NCBI RefSeq assembly: GCF_003710825.1
Contig: NZ_RHHQ01000008.1
Location: forward strand, 62,001-126,000
Length of the DNA stretch: 64,000 nucleotides
Direction of reading: 5' to 3'
Origin: Brevibacillus fluminis
GTDB lineage: Bacteria; Bacillota; Bacilli; Brevibacillales; Brevibacillaceae
Shown: positions 50,130 to 61,200 of the stretch, in pieces
How positions within the stretch are numbered: the first letter of the stretch is position 1
Layout: each line of letters starts with the position of its first letter
Notes under the pieces: model-generated
What the model was told of the DNA's origin: nothing
The model's database searches: none
Seen by the model: the letters and a program-made list of their open reading frames with translations, nothing else
Program-made: the position numbers and the translations under genes

Positions 50130-53100
50130 TTAGTTATTCGAGCCTGCCAACCTCTGGAGCAGGATCGTCAATTCTTTCTGGGTAATTCCTTGGTCTGGAC
50201 GAAACGATCCGTCAGCATATCCTTTCAAAATCCCTTGTTTCCTTACCGCTTCAATGATGTTTACCGCCCAATGTCCTTTAGTATCCGAAAATGAAGCAAC
50301 CTCACCATTGTTTACGGAAATTTGTTTCCACTTGGCGATAATCGTTGCCATTTCGGCCCTCGTAACCTTGCGATCGGGATGGAATTGACCATGTCCATCT
50401 CCCACCATCAGTCCTGTGCTGCTCACTTGCTTGATGGCATTGACTGCCCAATGTGTCTCTTGGACATCTGCAAGGGGAATGAAGGCTATTGGTTTTTCTT
50501 TCTTTATAATTTTGGCGAGCTCATAGGCAACCTCTGCTCTACTCAGCATTCGATTCGGATCGGTGAGCACCGCTGCGTTGATAGAAAGAATTGTAAAGAT
50601 ACTGAATTTATCAATCTCGATCTCAAAGCCTGTCAGGTGGCCTTTTTCATCGTATTTGGCCTGCCCGCGTTTGAGCTCTTTTTCCCCATCCGTATGCTCA
50701 ACGAAAACAGCTAAAGAGGCGAGGAACGCATCGACCTTCTCCGGTTGCTTCGGCAAGGTGTTTTCGTCTAGCGGAAATACGACCTTTGTAGGGATACTGT
50801 GATAGTTTGTCTCAATCGTCATTGGCTTCCCGATGATTTGAACCTCTTGGCCGTTTGCTGCTTGCAGGACTTCTGCCGCTTGACCGACTCGCTCGACAGC
50901 ATCCGTGACTTCACTGGAATTCTTAATGGGGACAACCTCAAAGTAGAGTTCATTCTGCGGTAAGTTTGCCACCATTTCTTTTGGAATCGTAATTGTCGCC
51001 TTTTCTGTCTTGATTTCGAGAGAAACGCCTTGTTTTTTCATCCAATCAAGCGCGACTTTGGAGAATTTCACCGCGACTTTGTCTGCAGGATCATTTGGCA
51101 GGTCATCCACCACAATACGAACAACGTCTTTTCCGTGTTGGGATGCTTTGGTGAGAATCTCTTTTACATGATTAGCCTCGATGACAACCGTATCGACTTT
51201 TGCGCCGCTTTCATTGATTTGTCTCGTGATCTCGACTTGTTCCTGCAAGGAGTTGTCATTTCCTGCCTCCACTACCGCTTGGCGTGTTGTTTCATGTTGC
51301 TCATCTGCTCCCAGCTTGGACGATTGCGTGTCACCTGCATGATTATGGCTAGATCCACCGTCATCACCATCATTGTCATGCCCATTATCTTCGCGTTGAG
51401 CCTTCTCGACGGTGACACTCACTTGTACTGTTTTGTTGTGGCTATTCGTCACGCCAGCAGGCAAGTCCATCAACGTACCATCGACGGTAAATTTCTGTCT
51501 CTTACTCACATCGGGATCATAATCGGCACGATCCACGTCCCAGTTGACCGTCACCAAGACCGTGCTCTCATCATCCAAAACCACTCGCACCTTTTTCTGC
51601 AAACCAAGTGAATGCGCCGTTTTGGCTGTCCCGTTTTCCAAGCCTGTAATTGAATCGGGATTGATCACATCTACGATGTCGTGTTTCTTTTGTCCATCAT
51701 CTGCATTGACGCTGACTCGAATTTTTGCTGTTTTTTCTCCTGTATTAGTAGCTCCGTCAGGCAATGTGAGGATACCGATGATGAAGAAGCTTTGCGCCTC
51801 CTTGCTCGTCGGATCGTAGCTTGCCCCTTCTACATCCCACTTTACCCGTACTTGCATGGTACTATCGTCATCAAGCGTCACTTGTACTGTCTTTGGCAGT
51901 TCAAGTGCTGTGGCTGTTTTTGGCGTACCGTTGGGAAGTTCGGTGATGGCGGAAGGATTAGTTATTGCAACAATATTTCTCGTTCCTTCCACAGCAGCGT
52001 TCACTCTGACTCGAATGCTTGCCGTTAGATGTTTCGGATTGTCGATATCCACTGGCAATTTATCAAAAATTCCTATGATGCTAAAAGTCTGTGCTTTCTT
52101 ATCATCAGGATCATAGCTCGATTCTTCTAGGTCCCAGTTTACGTGCATTTCCCTGGTGCTGTTGTCATCGAGTTTTACTTCCACCATCTCAGGTAAACCG
52201 AGCGCTTTTGCGGTTTTCGGCGTGCCATTTTCCACGTCTTGAATGGTAGCTGGCTGGGTAATTGCCACAATTTCTTTTTTCTCTTTTCCATTTACTCTGA
52301 CTTGGATGCTTGCACGAAGGTTTTGCGTATTGCTCACTCCATTTGGCAAATCCACGAGTGTTCCGTAAACGGTAAAGATTTGAGTCTTCATATTGGTTGG
52401 ATCATACTCAACACGCGATAGATCCCAATCAACAATTGCCTGTATGCTGCTGCCATCACTGAGTGTTATCGCAACCTTTTCAGGCAGGCCGAGCGCAGCG
52501 GCTGTTTTCGGTGTTCCGGAAGGGATGTCGGTAAGTGATCCCAAATGTTCAACAACAGTAATATAAATTTGAGTCGGGATGGCAGTTGTGGTTTGCCTTG
52601 CTCCGCTGTACAACACTTTGTTACCCGCTTCATCTTTTACCAACACATTGAAGTAGTAAGTCGTACCGGCATTCAATCCACTTGCCGTCGCCCTGGTTAT
52701 ATTTGTGGCCCAGTCTTGCACCACCGTGCCATTTGCTTCGGCATTCGCTACGGTATCCAGATTGTTGCTGGGCGAATACACCACTTTGTATTTCAGGTTC
52801 CCCGTACTTGTCACCGTATCTGTGGCAGCTGTCCAACCGAGATCCACACTGTTTTGTGTAGCATTGCTCGCTGTGATGGTGCCGCTGTTTCCTACTGTCG
52901 GTGCCGTGGTGTCTGGGGCAGCCGCTGTTGCTTGACTTGTTCCATTGTACAGCGCTTTGTTACCTCCTTCGTCTTTCACCAGCACATTGAAGTAGTAAGT
53001 CGTACCAGCACTAAGTCCGTTTACCGTCGCGCTGGTTATATTCGCGGTCCAGTCTTGCCCCACCGCTCCGTTTGCTTCCGTATGGGTTACGGTATCCAGA

Positions 53101-56100
53101 TTGTTACTCGTCGAATACACCACTTTATATTGCAGGTTCCCTGGACTTGTCACCGTATCTGTTGCAGCCGTCCAACCGAGATCCACACTGTTTTGTGTAG
53201 CATTGCTCGCTGTGATGATACCGCTGTTTCCTACCGTCGGTGGCGTGGTGTCTGGGGCAGCCGTTGTTGCTTGGCTTGCTCCGCTGTACAGTGCTTTGTT
53301 GCCTGCTTCATCTTTCACTAACACGTTGAAGTAGTAGATCGTACCAGCAGTAAGTCCGTTTACCGTCGCGCTGGTTATATTCGCAGTCCAGTCTTGCACC
53401 ACCGTGCCATTTGCTTCGGCATTCGCTACGGTATCCAGATTGTTGCTGGGCGAATACACCACTTTGTATTTCAGGTTCCCCGTACTTGTCACCGTATCTG
53501 TGGCAGCTGTCCAACCGAGATCCACACTGTTTTGTGTAGCATTGCTCGCTGTGATGGTGCCGCTGTTTCCTACTGTCGGTGCCGTGGTGTCTGGGGCAGC
53601 CGGCGTCGTATCACTGATTGTCACCGTCATTGTCGGATCGGTCCCCGCATTCATATCAACCGTGAACTCCTGAGCTCCCATACCCAGCGTTGCCAAGTAC
53701 GCCTTCTTGAGTGTCAGCACATGACTCGTGCTATCATAGCTGTAATTCCCCGCACCGATGCTCGTCCCACTCAATGTCACGTCACTAAGTGTATTCCCGT
53801 TCGGTGTGATCGTAGTCGTTACATCTGCATGACCCACTGCTTGATCGTATTTGTCGAACGTTGCACTCGTTGGATTCAATGCGCTGTTCTGCGGCGTCGT
53901 ATCACTGATCGTTACCGTCATTGTCGGATCGGCCCCCGCATTCATGTCAACCGTGAACACCTTTGCTCCTGTACCCAGCGTTGCCAAGTACGCCTTCTTG
54001 AGTGTCAGCACATGACTCGTGCTATCATAGCTGTAATTCCCCGCACCGATGCTCGTCCCACTCAATGTCACGTCACTAAGTGTATTCCCGTTCGGTGTGA
54101 TCGTAGTCGTTACATCTGCATGACCCACTGCTTGATCGTATTTGTCGAACGTTGCACTCGTTGGATTCAATGCGCTGTTCTGCGGCGTCGTATCACTGAT
54201 CGTTACCGTCATTGTCGGATCGGTCCCCGCATTCATGTCAACCGTGAACACCTTTGCTCCTGTACCCAGCGTTGCCAAGTACGCCTTCTTGAGTGTCAGC
54301 ACATGACTCGTGCTATCATAGCTGTAATTCCCCGCACCGATGCTCGTCCCACTCAACGTCACGTCACTCAGTGTATTCCCGTTCGGCGTGATCGTAGTCG
54401 TTACATCTGCATGACCCACTGCTTGATCGTATTTGTCGAACGTTGCACTCGTCGGGTTCAACGTACTTTGCACAGCACTCGTTGTAAACGTCTGGTCGGT
54501 TCCGTAGCTCGTTCCCTGTCCGTTCGTCGCATACGCTCGGTAATGATAGCTCGTATTTGCGCTTAATCCGGTCAGATTGACGCTAAATGTTCCCGTTGTT
54601 CCCAATGTAGTCACTTTCGTATTACTTGTCGTTGGGTTAGCGCTCGTCGCGTACACGATACCTCGTTCGGTTATCGGGTCATTTCCATCCCCTGTAACCT
54701 CTCCCCCGACTGTAGCTCCACTGCTTGTTAGATTGGTGACTGTGTTGTCCGTTGTAACCGTTGGGGCACTTTGCACTGGAGCCACTTGGGTTTCCAAAAT
54801 GAGCTGTGGTTTGCCTGTTGCTGCAGTATCCGCACTAATCGCGATCTCCACAACATTTCCAGGAATGCTAACCGTGTCATTGCCCAGAAGAGCGAACGAA
54901 GCAATGCCGTCCTTTTGTCCTTGCACAAACGATGTGACGTCAATATTGATCTCGCCCGGATCGAGGGAGCTGCCCGTTACCGTTTGCAATTTCTGATCCG
55001 ATTCTTTCAACGGGAACACCACTCCCCAGGTGTCTACCGTGGAGCCGTATACGTCGATGAACGGCACGATTCCGGATTCACTCACCACAGATTCGACATT
55101 GAGGCGTAATGTTGCTTTCGTAATCGTTTTCCCTGACAGATTTGGCAATTTAAATTGAATCGCCGTTTTGTAATATTGTTGATCAGCCCCAGATGGTTTG
55201 CCTACAAGGTTGATATCCTCGTCGTAGATGTTGATGGCATCCCATGTCATGTCTTTTGTAGCCGCCACGGGGATTACTTCAGGCTCTGCCGTGGCCGTAA
55301 TCGTATAGCTCTTACTCATCACTACACTGTCTATCATTCCTGTCTTCACCGCAATTGCTTTAATCGTCATGTTGCTGCTTACGGTGATCGGACTGCTATA
55401 CACACTGCTACTGCTTGTCGGTGTACTTCCATCTATTGTGTAATAAATCGTTGCTCCTGACGTGCTTGTGCTCAGTACTACCCTAGTCCCCGATGAGACT
55501 GTCCCTCCTGCTGGATTGGCTGTCGGCGTTTCCGCATTGGCCAACGCGTTCACTTGTATCTTCGCAAAGTTGGTTGTTGCCGTCGCAGTTTGTTGGCCAG
55601 TTGCGCTGCTGTCCGTATTCGTCACGACGCAATAGTAGTACACGGTTCCAGCTGTTGCGGTCGGAGCCGTATACGTTGCGCTGTTTGCACCACTGATTGC
55701 CGTCGCTCCGACCGTGCTGTTCGTGGAGTTGCTGTACCACTGATAGCTCAGCGAAGCCCCGCCGCTCGCCGCGACGGTCAGTGTTGCGCCTGCTCCCACG
55801 TTTATCGTTTGATCCTGCGGCTGGGTATCAATGCTTGGCGTTGCCGCATTGGTCAACGCGTTCACTTGTACCTTGGCAAAATTGGTTGTTGCCGTCGCGA
55901 TTTGTTGGCCAGTTGCGCTGCTGTCCGTATTCGTCACGACGCAATAATAGTACACGGTTCCAGCTGTTGCGGTCGGAGCCGTATACGTTGCGCTGTTTGC
56001 ACCGCTGATCGCGGTCGCTCCGACCGTGCTGTTCGTTGAGTTGCTGTACCACTGATAGCTCAGCGAAGCCCCGCCGCTCGCCGCTACGCTCAGAGAGGCG

Positions 56101-56780
56101 GTTGACCCCACGTTCACCGTTTGATCCTGCGGCTGCGTATCGATGCTCGGCGTTGCTGCATTGGTCGGTGTGGACGCGATTACCGGATCACTAACCGTAA
56201 GATCGTCAAAATCCAATTTAATCGTTGTATTTGCGTAAATTCGAAACTCATCAATATTTTGCCATTCAGGACCTGAAAAAGTTAGTGGATAATTAACATT
56301 TTGAGGCGGTGAAAATGCTTTTGTTGCACCTGAAACAGGATTACCATTCAGATAACCGACAATTGTATATGTGTTCGTGGGACTATTTCGTTCTATAACG
56401 TTAAAAGAATCAAGTTTAAATGGACCCGTATTCGAGTGAACAAGTCCATAATCTGTACTCCCCCTGTTCGCATATCCCAAAAAAAGTAGTTCAGGTGTGG
56501 TACTAGGCGCAAGATTTCTAACTTGAACTCTGTTATAACCAACTGAATTAAACGGAGCGTATGTATTATCCATACTAAATGTCCAGTCTCCGATAATTTT
56601 TGGACCTGAAGTAGAAGCTTGGGGTATGGACAAACTATCAAAATTTTCATTCCGTGGTGTCGTCGCCGCATAAGCCTTTATCGGTAAAAATATCGATTGT
56701 GCTGTCGATGCAAGAAAAATCGCCATGCAAAGTAAAGCGAGCCAGATTTTCCTTTTTAAAGATGATTCTCGACTTTTCAT
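50130..56780 (-). CDS. Giant SLH-anchored multidomain surface protein (2216 aa)
   Basis: The signal peptide (KRKIWLALLCMAIFLAST, cleavage near KAYAA) is followed by a lectin-like domain to about 200. Next are two near-identical 104-residue Ig-like repeats (PSIDTQPQDQTVNVGSTASL), a chitobiase C-terminal-like unit (YYTIDGSTPTSSSSVYSSPI), a CBM96/DNRLRE-like domain and a fibronectin-like domain. Three 97-residue X2-like repeats (LNPTSATFDKYDQAV), three 113-residue FN3-like repeats, and about five Big_4-like units (NGTPKTAKALGLPEMVEVKL) come after. The last 150 residues are SLH domains (ADVQETHWAVNAIKQV, GDGHGQFHPDRKVTRAEMA, GYADGSFRPDQGITQKE), which bind pyruvylated wall polymer. I start at the ATG at 56780, with GAGAGG about 5 bases upstream. 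Surface display is secure; the ligand is unknown. Confidence 0.9.
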   Translation of the reverse strand: MKSRESSLKRKIWLALLCMAIFLASTAQSIFLPIKAYAATTPRNENFDSLSIPQASTSGPKIIGDWTFSMDNTYAPFNSVGYNRVQVRNLAPSTTPELLFLGYANRGSTDYGLVHSNTGPFKLDSFNVIERNSPTNTYTIVGYLNGNPVSGATKAFSPPQNVNYPLTFSGPEWQNIDEFRIYANTTIKLDFDDLTVSDPVIASTPTNAATPSIDTQPQDQTVNVGSTASLSVAASGGASLSYQWYSNSTNSTVGATAISGANSATYTAPTATAGTVYYYCVVTNTDSSATGQQIATATTNFAKVQVNALTNAATPSIDTQPQDQTINVGAGATLTVAASGGASLSYQWYSNSTNSTVGATAISGANSATYTAPTATAGTVYYYCVVTNTDSSATGQQTATATTNFAKIQVNALANAETPTANPAGGTVSSGTRVVLSTSTSGATIYYTIDGSTPTSSSSVYSSPITVSSNMTIKAIAVKTGMIDSVVMSKSYTITATAEPEVIPVAATKDMTWDAINIYDEDINLVGKPSGADQQYYKTAIQFKLPNLSGKTITKATLRLNVESVVSESGIVPFIDVYGSTVDTWGVVFPLKESDQKLQTVTGSSLDPGEINIDVTSFVQGQKDGIASFALLGNDTVSIPGNVVEIAISADTAATGKPQLILETQVAPVQSAPTVTTDNTVTNLTSSGATVGGEVTGDGNDPITERGIVYATSANPTTSNTKVTTLGTTGTFSVNLTGLSANTSYHYRAYATNGQGTSYGTDQTFTTSAVQSTLNPTSATFDKYDQAVGHADVTTTITPNGNTLSDVTLSGTSIGAGNYSYDSTSHVLTLKKAYLATLGTGAKVFTVDMNAGTDPTMTVTISDTTPQNSALNPTSATFDKYDQAVGHADVTTTITPNGNTLSDVTLSGTSIGAGNYSYDSTSHVLTLKKAYLATLGTGAKVFTVDMNAGADPTMTVTISDTTPQNSALNPTSATFDKYDQAVGHADVTTTITPNGNTLSDVTLSGTSIGAGNYSYDSTSHVLTLKKAYLATLGMGAQEFTVDMNAGTDPTMTVTISDTTPAAPDTTAPTVGNSGTITASNATQNSVDLGWTAATDTVTSTGNLKYKVVYSPSNNLDTVANAEANGTVVQDWTANITSATVNGLTAGTIYYFNVLVKDEAGNKALYSGASQATTAAPDTTPPTVGNSGIITASNATQNSVDLGWTAATDTVTSPGNLQYKVVYSTSNNLDTVTHTEANGAVGQDWTANITSATVNGLSAGTTYYFNVLVKDEGGNKALYNGTSQATAAAPDTTAPTVGNSGTITASNATQNSVDLGWTAATDTVTSTGNLKYKVVYSPSNNLDTVANAEANGTVVQDWATNITRATASGLNAGTTYYFNVLVKDEAGNKVLYSGARQTTTAIPTQIYITVVEHLGSLTDIPSGTPKTAAALGLPEKVAITLSDGSSIQAIVDWDLSRVEYDPTNMKTQIFTVYGTLVDLPNGVSNTQNLRASIQVRVNGKEKKEIVAITQPATIQDVENGTPKTAKALGLPEMVEVKLDDNSTREMHVNWDLEESSYDPDDKKAQTFSIIGIFDKLPVDIDNPKHLTASIRVRVNAAVEGTRNIVAITNPSAITELPNGTPKTATALELPKTVQVTLDDDSTMQVRVKWDVEGASYDPTSKEAQSFFIIGILTLPDGATNTGEKTAKIRVSVNADDGQKKHDIVDVINPDSITGLENGTAKTAHSLGLQKKVRVVLDDESTVLVTVNWDVDRADYDPDVSKRQKFTVDGTLMDLPAGVTNSHNKTVQVSVTVEKAQREDNGHDNDGDDGGSSHNHAGDTQSSKLGADEQHETTRQAVVEAGNDNSLQEQVEITRQINESGAKVDTVVIEANHVKEILTKASQHGKDVVRIVVDDLPNDPADKVAVKFSKVALDWMKKQGVSLEIKTEKATITIPKEMVANLPQNELYFEVVPIKNSSEVTDAVERVGQAAEVLQAANGQEVQIIGKPMTIETNYHSIPTKVVFPLDENTLPKQPEKVDAFLASLAVFVEHTDGEKELKRGQAKYDEKGHLTGFEIEIDKFSIFTILSINAAVLTDPNRMLSRAEVAYELAKIIKKEKPIAFIPLADVQETHWAVNAIKQVSSTGLMVGDGHGQFHPDRKVTRAEMATIIAKWKQISVNNGEVASFSDTKGHWAVNIIEAVRKQGILKGYADGSFRPDQGITQKELTILLQRLAGSNN
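52564..53580 (-). repeat. Three tandem 339-bp FN3-coding repeats
   Basis: Units of 339 bases (113 codons) are marked by the recurring words around GTGTCTGGGGCAGCC at 52903, 53242 and 53581. The first and third units are nearly identical over most of their length. They lie inside the SLH protein gene and are candidates for recombination-driven length change. Confidence 0.85.
53599..54471 (-). repeat. Three tandem 291-bp X2-like repeats
   Basis: The period is exactly 291 bases (97 codons), with TGCGGCGTCGTATCACTGAT recurring at 53890 and 54181 (first unit slightly diverged). Units two and three differ at only a handful of bases, implying recent duplication or gene conversion inside the SLH protein gene. 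Confidence 0.88.
55542..56165 (-). repeat. Two tandem 312-bp Ig-like repeats
   Basis: The period is 312 bases (104 codons), with CAACGCGTTCACTTGTA at 55542 and 55854. The copies are highly similar at the DNA level and encode the two Ig-like domains near the N terminus of the SLH protein. Confidence 0.85.
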
Positions 56781-57052
56781 AATAACCTCTCTTCCAACCG
56801 TTATATTCATACAAAATATGATTTTTGAAATCATGAGATTTGTTACATAAAACATCCCCTTTTTATCGAAAGAACAAATATGATTGCCCGGAATATCTGA
56901 GTCAATGAGATCCTCCTTATGCATTGGACAGGCAGATTTGGATGATTCCCCAGAATTCTAACAGGTGCTAATCACAAAAAACTCACAAAACGATGATTTT
57001 TGACAAAATAAATCTCGTTTATTATACAAAATGGCAATAAACAGAGAATAAA

Positions 57053-57091
57053 CAAAAAAAGCCCTGGAATCCCTGTCGATTCCCGAAGGCT
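57053..57091 (-). terminator. Intrinsic terminator of the two-component operon
   Basis: On the minus strand AGCCTTCGGGAATC folds with GATTCCAGGGCT, followed by TTTTTTTG. It lies about 15 bases after the stop at 57106. Confidence 0.85.
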
Positions 57092-57105
57092 CATCATTTC
57101 ACTTG

Positions 57106-58212
57106 CTATGAATGCGTTAATCTTTGAATAAACTCTCTCATTTGAGGATCGGGCGTCGTTCCAAGCTCCCGCAGGAGCAACTCTTCCAACATGCGATATT
57201 GCCGAAGTGCATCATTTTTCCTGCCCAGCTCTGCATACAAACGAATCACCTCATGGTTGATATCCTCTCTTACCGCATCCATTTTCAGAATTTCACAAAA
57301 GTAGTACAACCCTTTTTGAAGCAGATTTTGTTGTACGTGGAATCTTGCGGCAGTCTCCAACAGTTCGATGTAATCCTGTTCAATTTGGCGCGACTGATCG
57401 CTTGCCCATTCGTACGCCTTTCCTTTCAGTAATTCCCCTGTGTAGAGTGCTTCCGCTCGTTCGAACAGTTGAGAGCTTTTTTCAGTAGTTTGTCTGATTT
57501 GCTTCACCAATTGTTCAAATTCATACAAATCGCAATACACGGAGTTTTCTTCAATCCGGATATCGTGCTTCCCAACGATCAGGCAATTCCTCAGTTGACT
57601 CGCGCTGAGCGCTTTTCGGATATAATAGAGTGTTGAATTCAAATTTTTCCATGCGTTCTCCGGTTTCAAGTCACCCCACAAGGTATCAATAATCTCTTCT
57701 CGACTGACTGTCCCTTTGCAAACAAGAAAGGCAAAAAGTTCTTCGGTTTTCGGACTTCTTAACTTTACTGCCTCAGTATCCGAATCTCGCAGGTAAATCT
57801 TTAATCCATTAAACAAGCGAACCTCAATCGACGGTTTGGCGACTGTCTTCTGATGTTTTTTTCTGAGCTTGTCCAATGTTTTTGCTATTCTATGAACAGT
57901 TACAGGCTTCAATAGATAATCCAGCGCATTTAATTCAAAGGCTTGAACCGCATACTCATCATAGCCGGTAACAAAAACCACATCGATAGAATCATCGGAG
58001 TCAAGCAACAGGCTGGAAAACCGGATTCCGTTAATTTCCGGCATGGAAATATCCAGAAATGCGACATCGATCGGGTTTGCCTTGACATATTCATATGCCT
58101 CCAAAGGATTTAGAAACGTCTGGCATATTTCAATCTCACCGCTTTCGGTCAGGATCTTCCCCAAACGCTTCACCGACAATTCTTCATCATCCACAATAAT
58201 GGCTCGCAGCAT
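57106..58212 (-). CDS. Response regulator with receiver, winged-helix and BTAD domains
   Basis: A 368-residue regulator. The receiver domain (1-118) begins LRAIIVDDEELSVKRL with acidic residues D8-D9, the phospho-acceptor is D54 in FLDISMPEING, and the switch Lys lies in YLLKPVTV. An OmpR-like winged helix follows at about 130-225 (SPKTEELFAFLVCKGTVSRE, then WKNLNSTLYYIRKAL), then a BTAD helical domain at about 230-368 (YTGELLKGKAYEWASDQSRQ, ENHEVIRLYAELGRKNDALR type). This SARP-like output is common in Bacillota response regulators of this kind. It starts 3 bases after the stop of the hybrid kinase, so the two are coupled. The SLH protein gene downstream is a possible target (inference). Confidence 0.93.
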   Translation of the reverse strand: MLRAIIVDDEELSVKRLGKILTESGEIEICQTFLNPLEAYEYVKANPIDVAFLDISMPEINGIRFSSLLLDSDDSIDVVFVTGYDEYAVQAFELNALDYLLKPVTVHRIAKTLDKLRKKHQKTVAKPSIEVRLFNGLKIYLRDSDTEAVKLRSPKTEELFAFLVCKGTVSREEIIDTLWGDLKPENAWKNLNSTLYYIRKALSASQLRNCLIVGKHDIRIEENSVYCDLYEFEQLVKQIRQTTEKSSQLFERAEALYTGELLKGKAYEWASDQSRQIEQDYIELLETAARFHVQQNLLQKGLYYFCEILKMDAVREDINHEVIRLYAELGRKNDALRQYRMLEELLLRELGTTPDPQMREFIQRLTHS

Positions 58213-58215
58213 GGA

Positions 58216-61200
58216 TCAACCTCCAATCTCGTTGTTCGGTTGTGCAGGGATGTCGAAGGAAACCTTCGTGCCGATTCCCACAGCACTTTCGATTCGAATG
58301 CTCTTTCCGTAAAGGAGTCGGATGCGTTGGCTAATATTCCATAGCCCTACTCCCTTTTTTTCCACATTCGACTTCAGTATTTCCTCCAATTTTTCCTCAT
58401 TGATCCCGCATCCATTGTCCTCTACTTTACAGCTGACTGTCTCGTTCACTTCTTGTTTGATGGATACCTTTACTTTTCCGCCCTGCAAATTGGACATCAG
58501 CCCATGTCTTATGGCATTTTCCACCAACGGCTGCAAGATCAACGGGGGGATTCGTGTATCAAGATGTGCATCCACATCGTATTCCACTTGCAATCTGGCT
58601 CCAAAACGCGCCTTTTCGATGGTGATATATGCCGCTACCAATTCAAGTTCATGTTCGAGGGTTGTGAATGAATCCAGTTGCTTGAAATCAAAGCTCCTTC
58701 TCAAATACTGCGAGAGCTGCAACGTCAGTTCCTCCGCCTTTTGAGGTTCGTCCATACAAAGTGCGGCTATTGAATTCAAGGCATTATACAGGAAATGAGG
58801 CTTGATTTGAGAACGTAAAAAGGCAATCTCTGCATCCTTGGCTGTTTTCACCGAGGCTTTCAATCGGGTCAGGCTTCTAACACGCGCCATGATTTCTTCT
58901 GCTTCAAATGGTTTCCCGACAAAATCGTTCGCTCCATATTCCATCGACAGGATCATATCCTCAATCCTGTTTTTGGCCGTCATCATCAGTACAGGCAGTT
59001 CAAAGGGAGAGTATCTCTCTCGAATGGCTTGAAGCACCTCGTAGCCGGACATGTCAGGCATCATGAGGTCCAGTATAACCAGAAAGAAATCCTGCTTTTT
59101 GAAGAGTTCATCCAGCGCAATTTGCCCGCGATTTGCCACCACGATGGAGTACCCTTCCAGTTTGAGCAAGTTGATCATGGATTGAAGGTTGGCGAAATCA
59201 TCATCAACCACCAGAATGGTCGCCTCATTTTTCCCTTTGACAAAATGGGGATATTCTGGGTAAGCAAAGCGCAGGTCCTTTTGCGCCTCTTCCTTCTTCT
59301 CCTTCCGTCCTTGGAGTTTTCCGGAGGCTGTGGTCGATAACGGTATGGTGAAAATAAATACCGATCCTTGTCCGGGTCTTGAATCGACACGAATCTGCCC
59401 GCCGTGAAGCTCTACAAGCTTCTTGGTTATGCTTAATCCGAGACCTGTACCGTCAGCATTCCTTGCTTCAAACGAGTCTGCTTGTTCAAAGGCTTCAAAT
59501 ATACGCTTTTGCATATGAAGCTCGATTCCGATTCCCGAATCTCCTACGCGCACCTCAACCCTATCACGGATAACCTCAGCACTGATATTTACCGCGCCCT
59601 GGTCGGTGAATTTGATCGCATTGCTAATCAGATTGTGCAAAATTTGGATCAGACGGTTGCCATCCACATATACTTCAGGAATATCCTCAGAGACATCGTT
59701 GACAAGTGTAATTTGCTTGCCTCCAAGTAGAAACGAATGAATCCTGATCACTGAATCGACGGTAGCCTTCAAATCGACGTTGCTTTTATAGAGCGAAATA
59801 TCACCATGCTTCATTTTCGAGTAATCAAGCAATTCGTTTACCAGTTGGGTTAATCTTCTCCCGCTTCCCAAAACAATGGCAAGGTTTTGCGCTTGCTTTT
59901 CACTGATCGGCCCCTCTGCTCCCTTGAGCAGAGTATCGGTAATGTTCACGATGGCATTCAAGGGTGTTTTCAGCTCATGAGAGGTATTGGACAGAAAATC
60001 GTCCTTGATCTTGTCTAATTGAAGCAACTGATTTTTCATTTCGTTGATTGTGTGATAAGCCTCAAAGAAGCGGAGCGAAATCAGAAAGATCAGGACCATA
60101 TTAAAAGCAACAATATAAAATTGCCCCAGCCGGATATTTTCTTTAAAAGAATAGGCAAACAGGATGACATCAATGGAGTACAAATTAATACAGAGAATTG
60201 CCATAAACAACAATAGTAACCGGAGACGATCACTTTTAACACTCTTGATATAAAGGAAAGCAATTCTAAGCATCAGCCATATGATCATGACCTCATACAA
60301 AGCAATTATGTACGGGTGAATGACTACATAGTCATGAATGGGCAAAAAAGCAACCAGAACCAGATAAGTGCCCAGCACAACGGTTACAGCCTGTGTAACT
60401 TTTAAGGAAATAATGCTTTTTTGCAATTGATAGAAATAAATCGCCAATATGATAATGGCTGCTAGCGAAGTCATGTCCTTCACTTTATATAATAGTGTGT
60501 ATGAAACATCGGGCAAATACAACATAAGCGGCCGCTCGCCAATCAAGCCATTATAAATCCCATAAAGCATGCAAATTACCGAGAAAAGTAGCAAAGAGTT
60601 ATCTTTTTTGCCATATAATGCTGCCGTTGCAAAACAGATGAGGTAAATAAGCGCAAGTGTACCAAGAATCGCAATCGTACTGAAATCATAGGCCACGCTT
60701 CTCTGCTGATCCTCCAACATCGCAGCCTGCTCGCCAAAATAGAGGGAAATAGGGATTCCTGCATTCACATAATCATAATTGGCAACATGAACAATGATTT
60801 CGACGTCTCCCTTTTCAGCCGAAAAAAAACCGATCTGCGGAACATTCCCTATCCGGTAACTCTCTGCTTCCTCGGACGGTTTGCCATCGACAAAGAGTTT
60901 ATGTCCATTTACATAAATCGCGCTTGCAAAACGGATATTGGTCTTCTTCAAGCCGAATACACCGCTAAAGGGTACGTTTTTCAGCACCATTCGATATGTG
61001 GCAGAGCCATAAGCGGGCAAAGTCTGTCCATTGATAATTTTTCCATTCCATTGCGAGGGTACCTTCATATAAGAGGGGAAAGAATGCTTGTCTGCATCAG
61101 CGTTCTTGAAATATTCAGGGGGCAACAATTGATTCCAGTAAAACTCCCATTCACCATCCAGTTTGATTCTTTTTTTCTGTTCATAATTCCACGCAGAGAG

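Noticed and set aside
53394-54566. A 390-codon plus-strand frame with repeated Cys/Arg/His blocks
   Set aside because: It is antisense to the repeated part of the SLH protein gene. The repeats in it simply mirror the DNA repeats, and there is no ribosome site.
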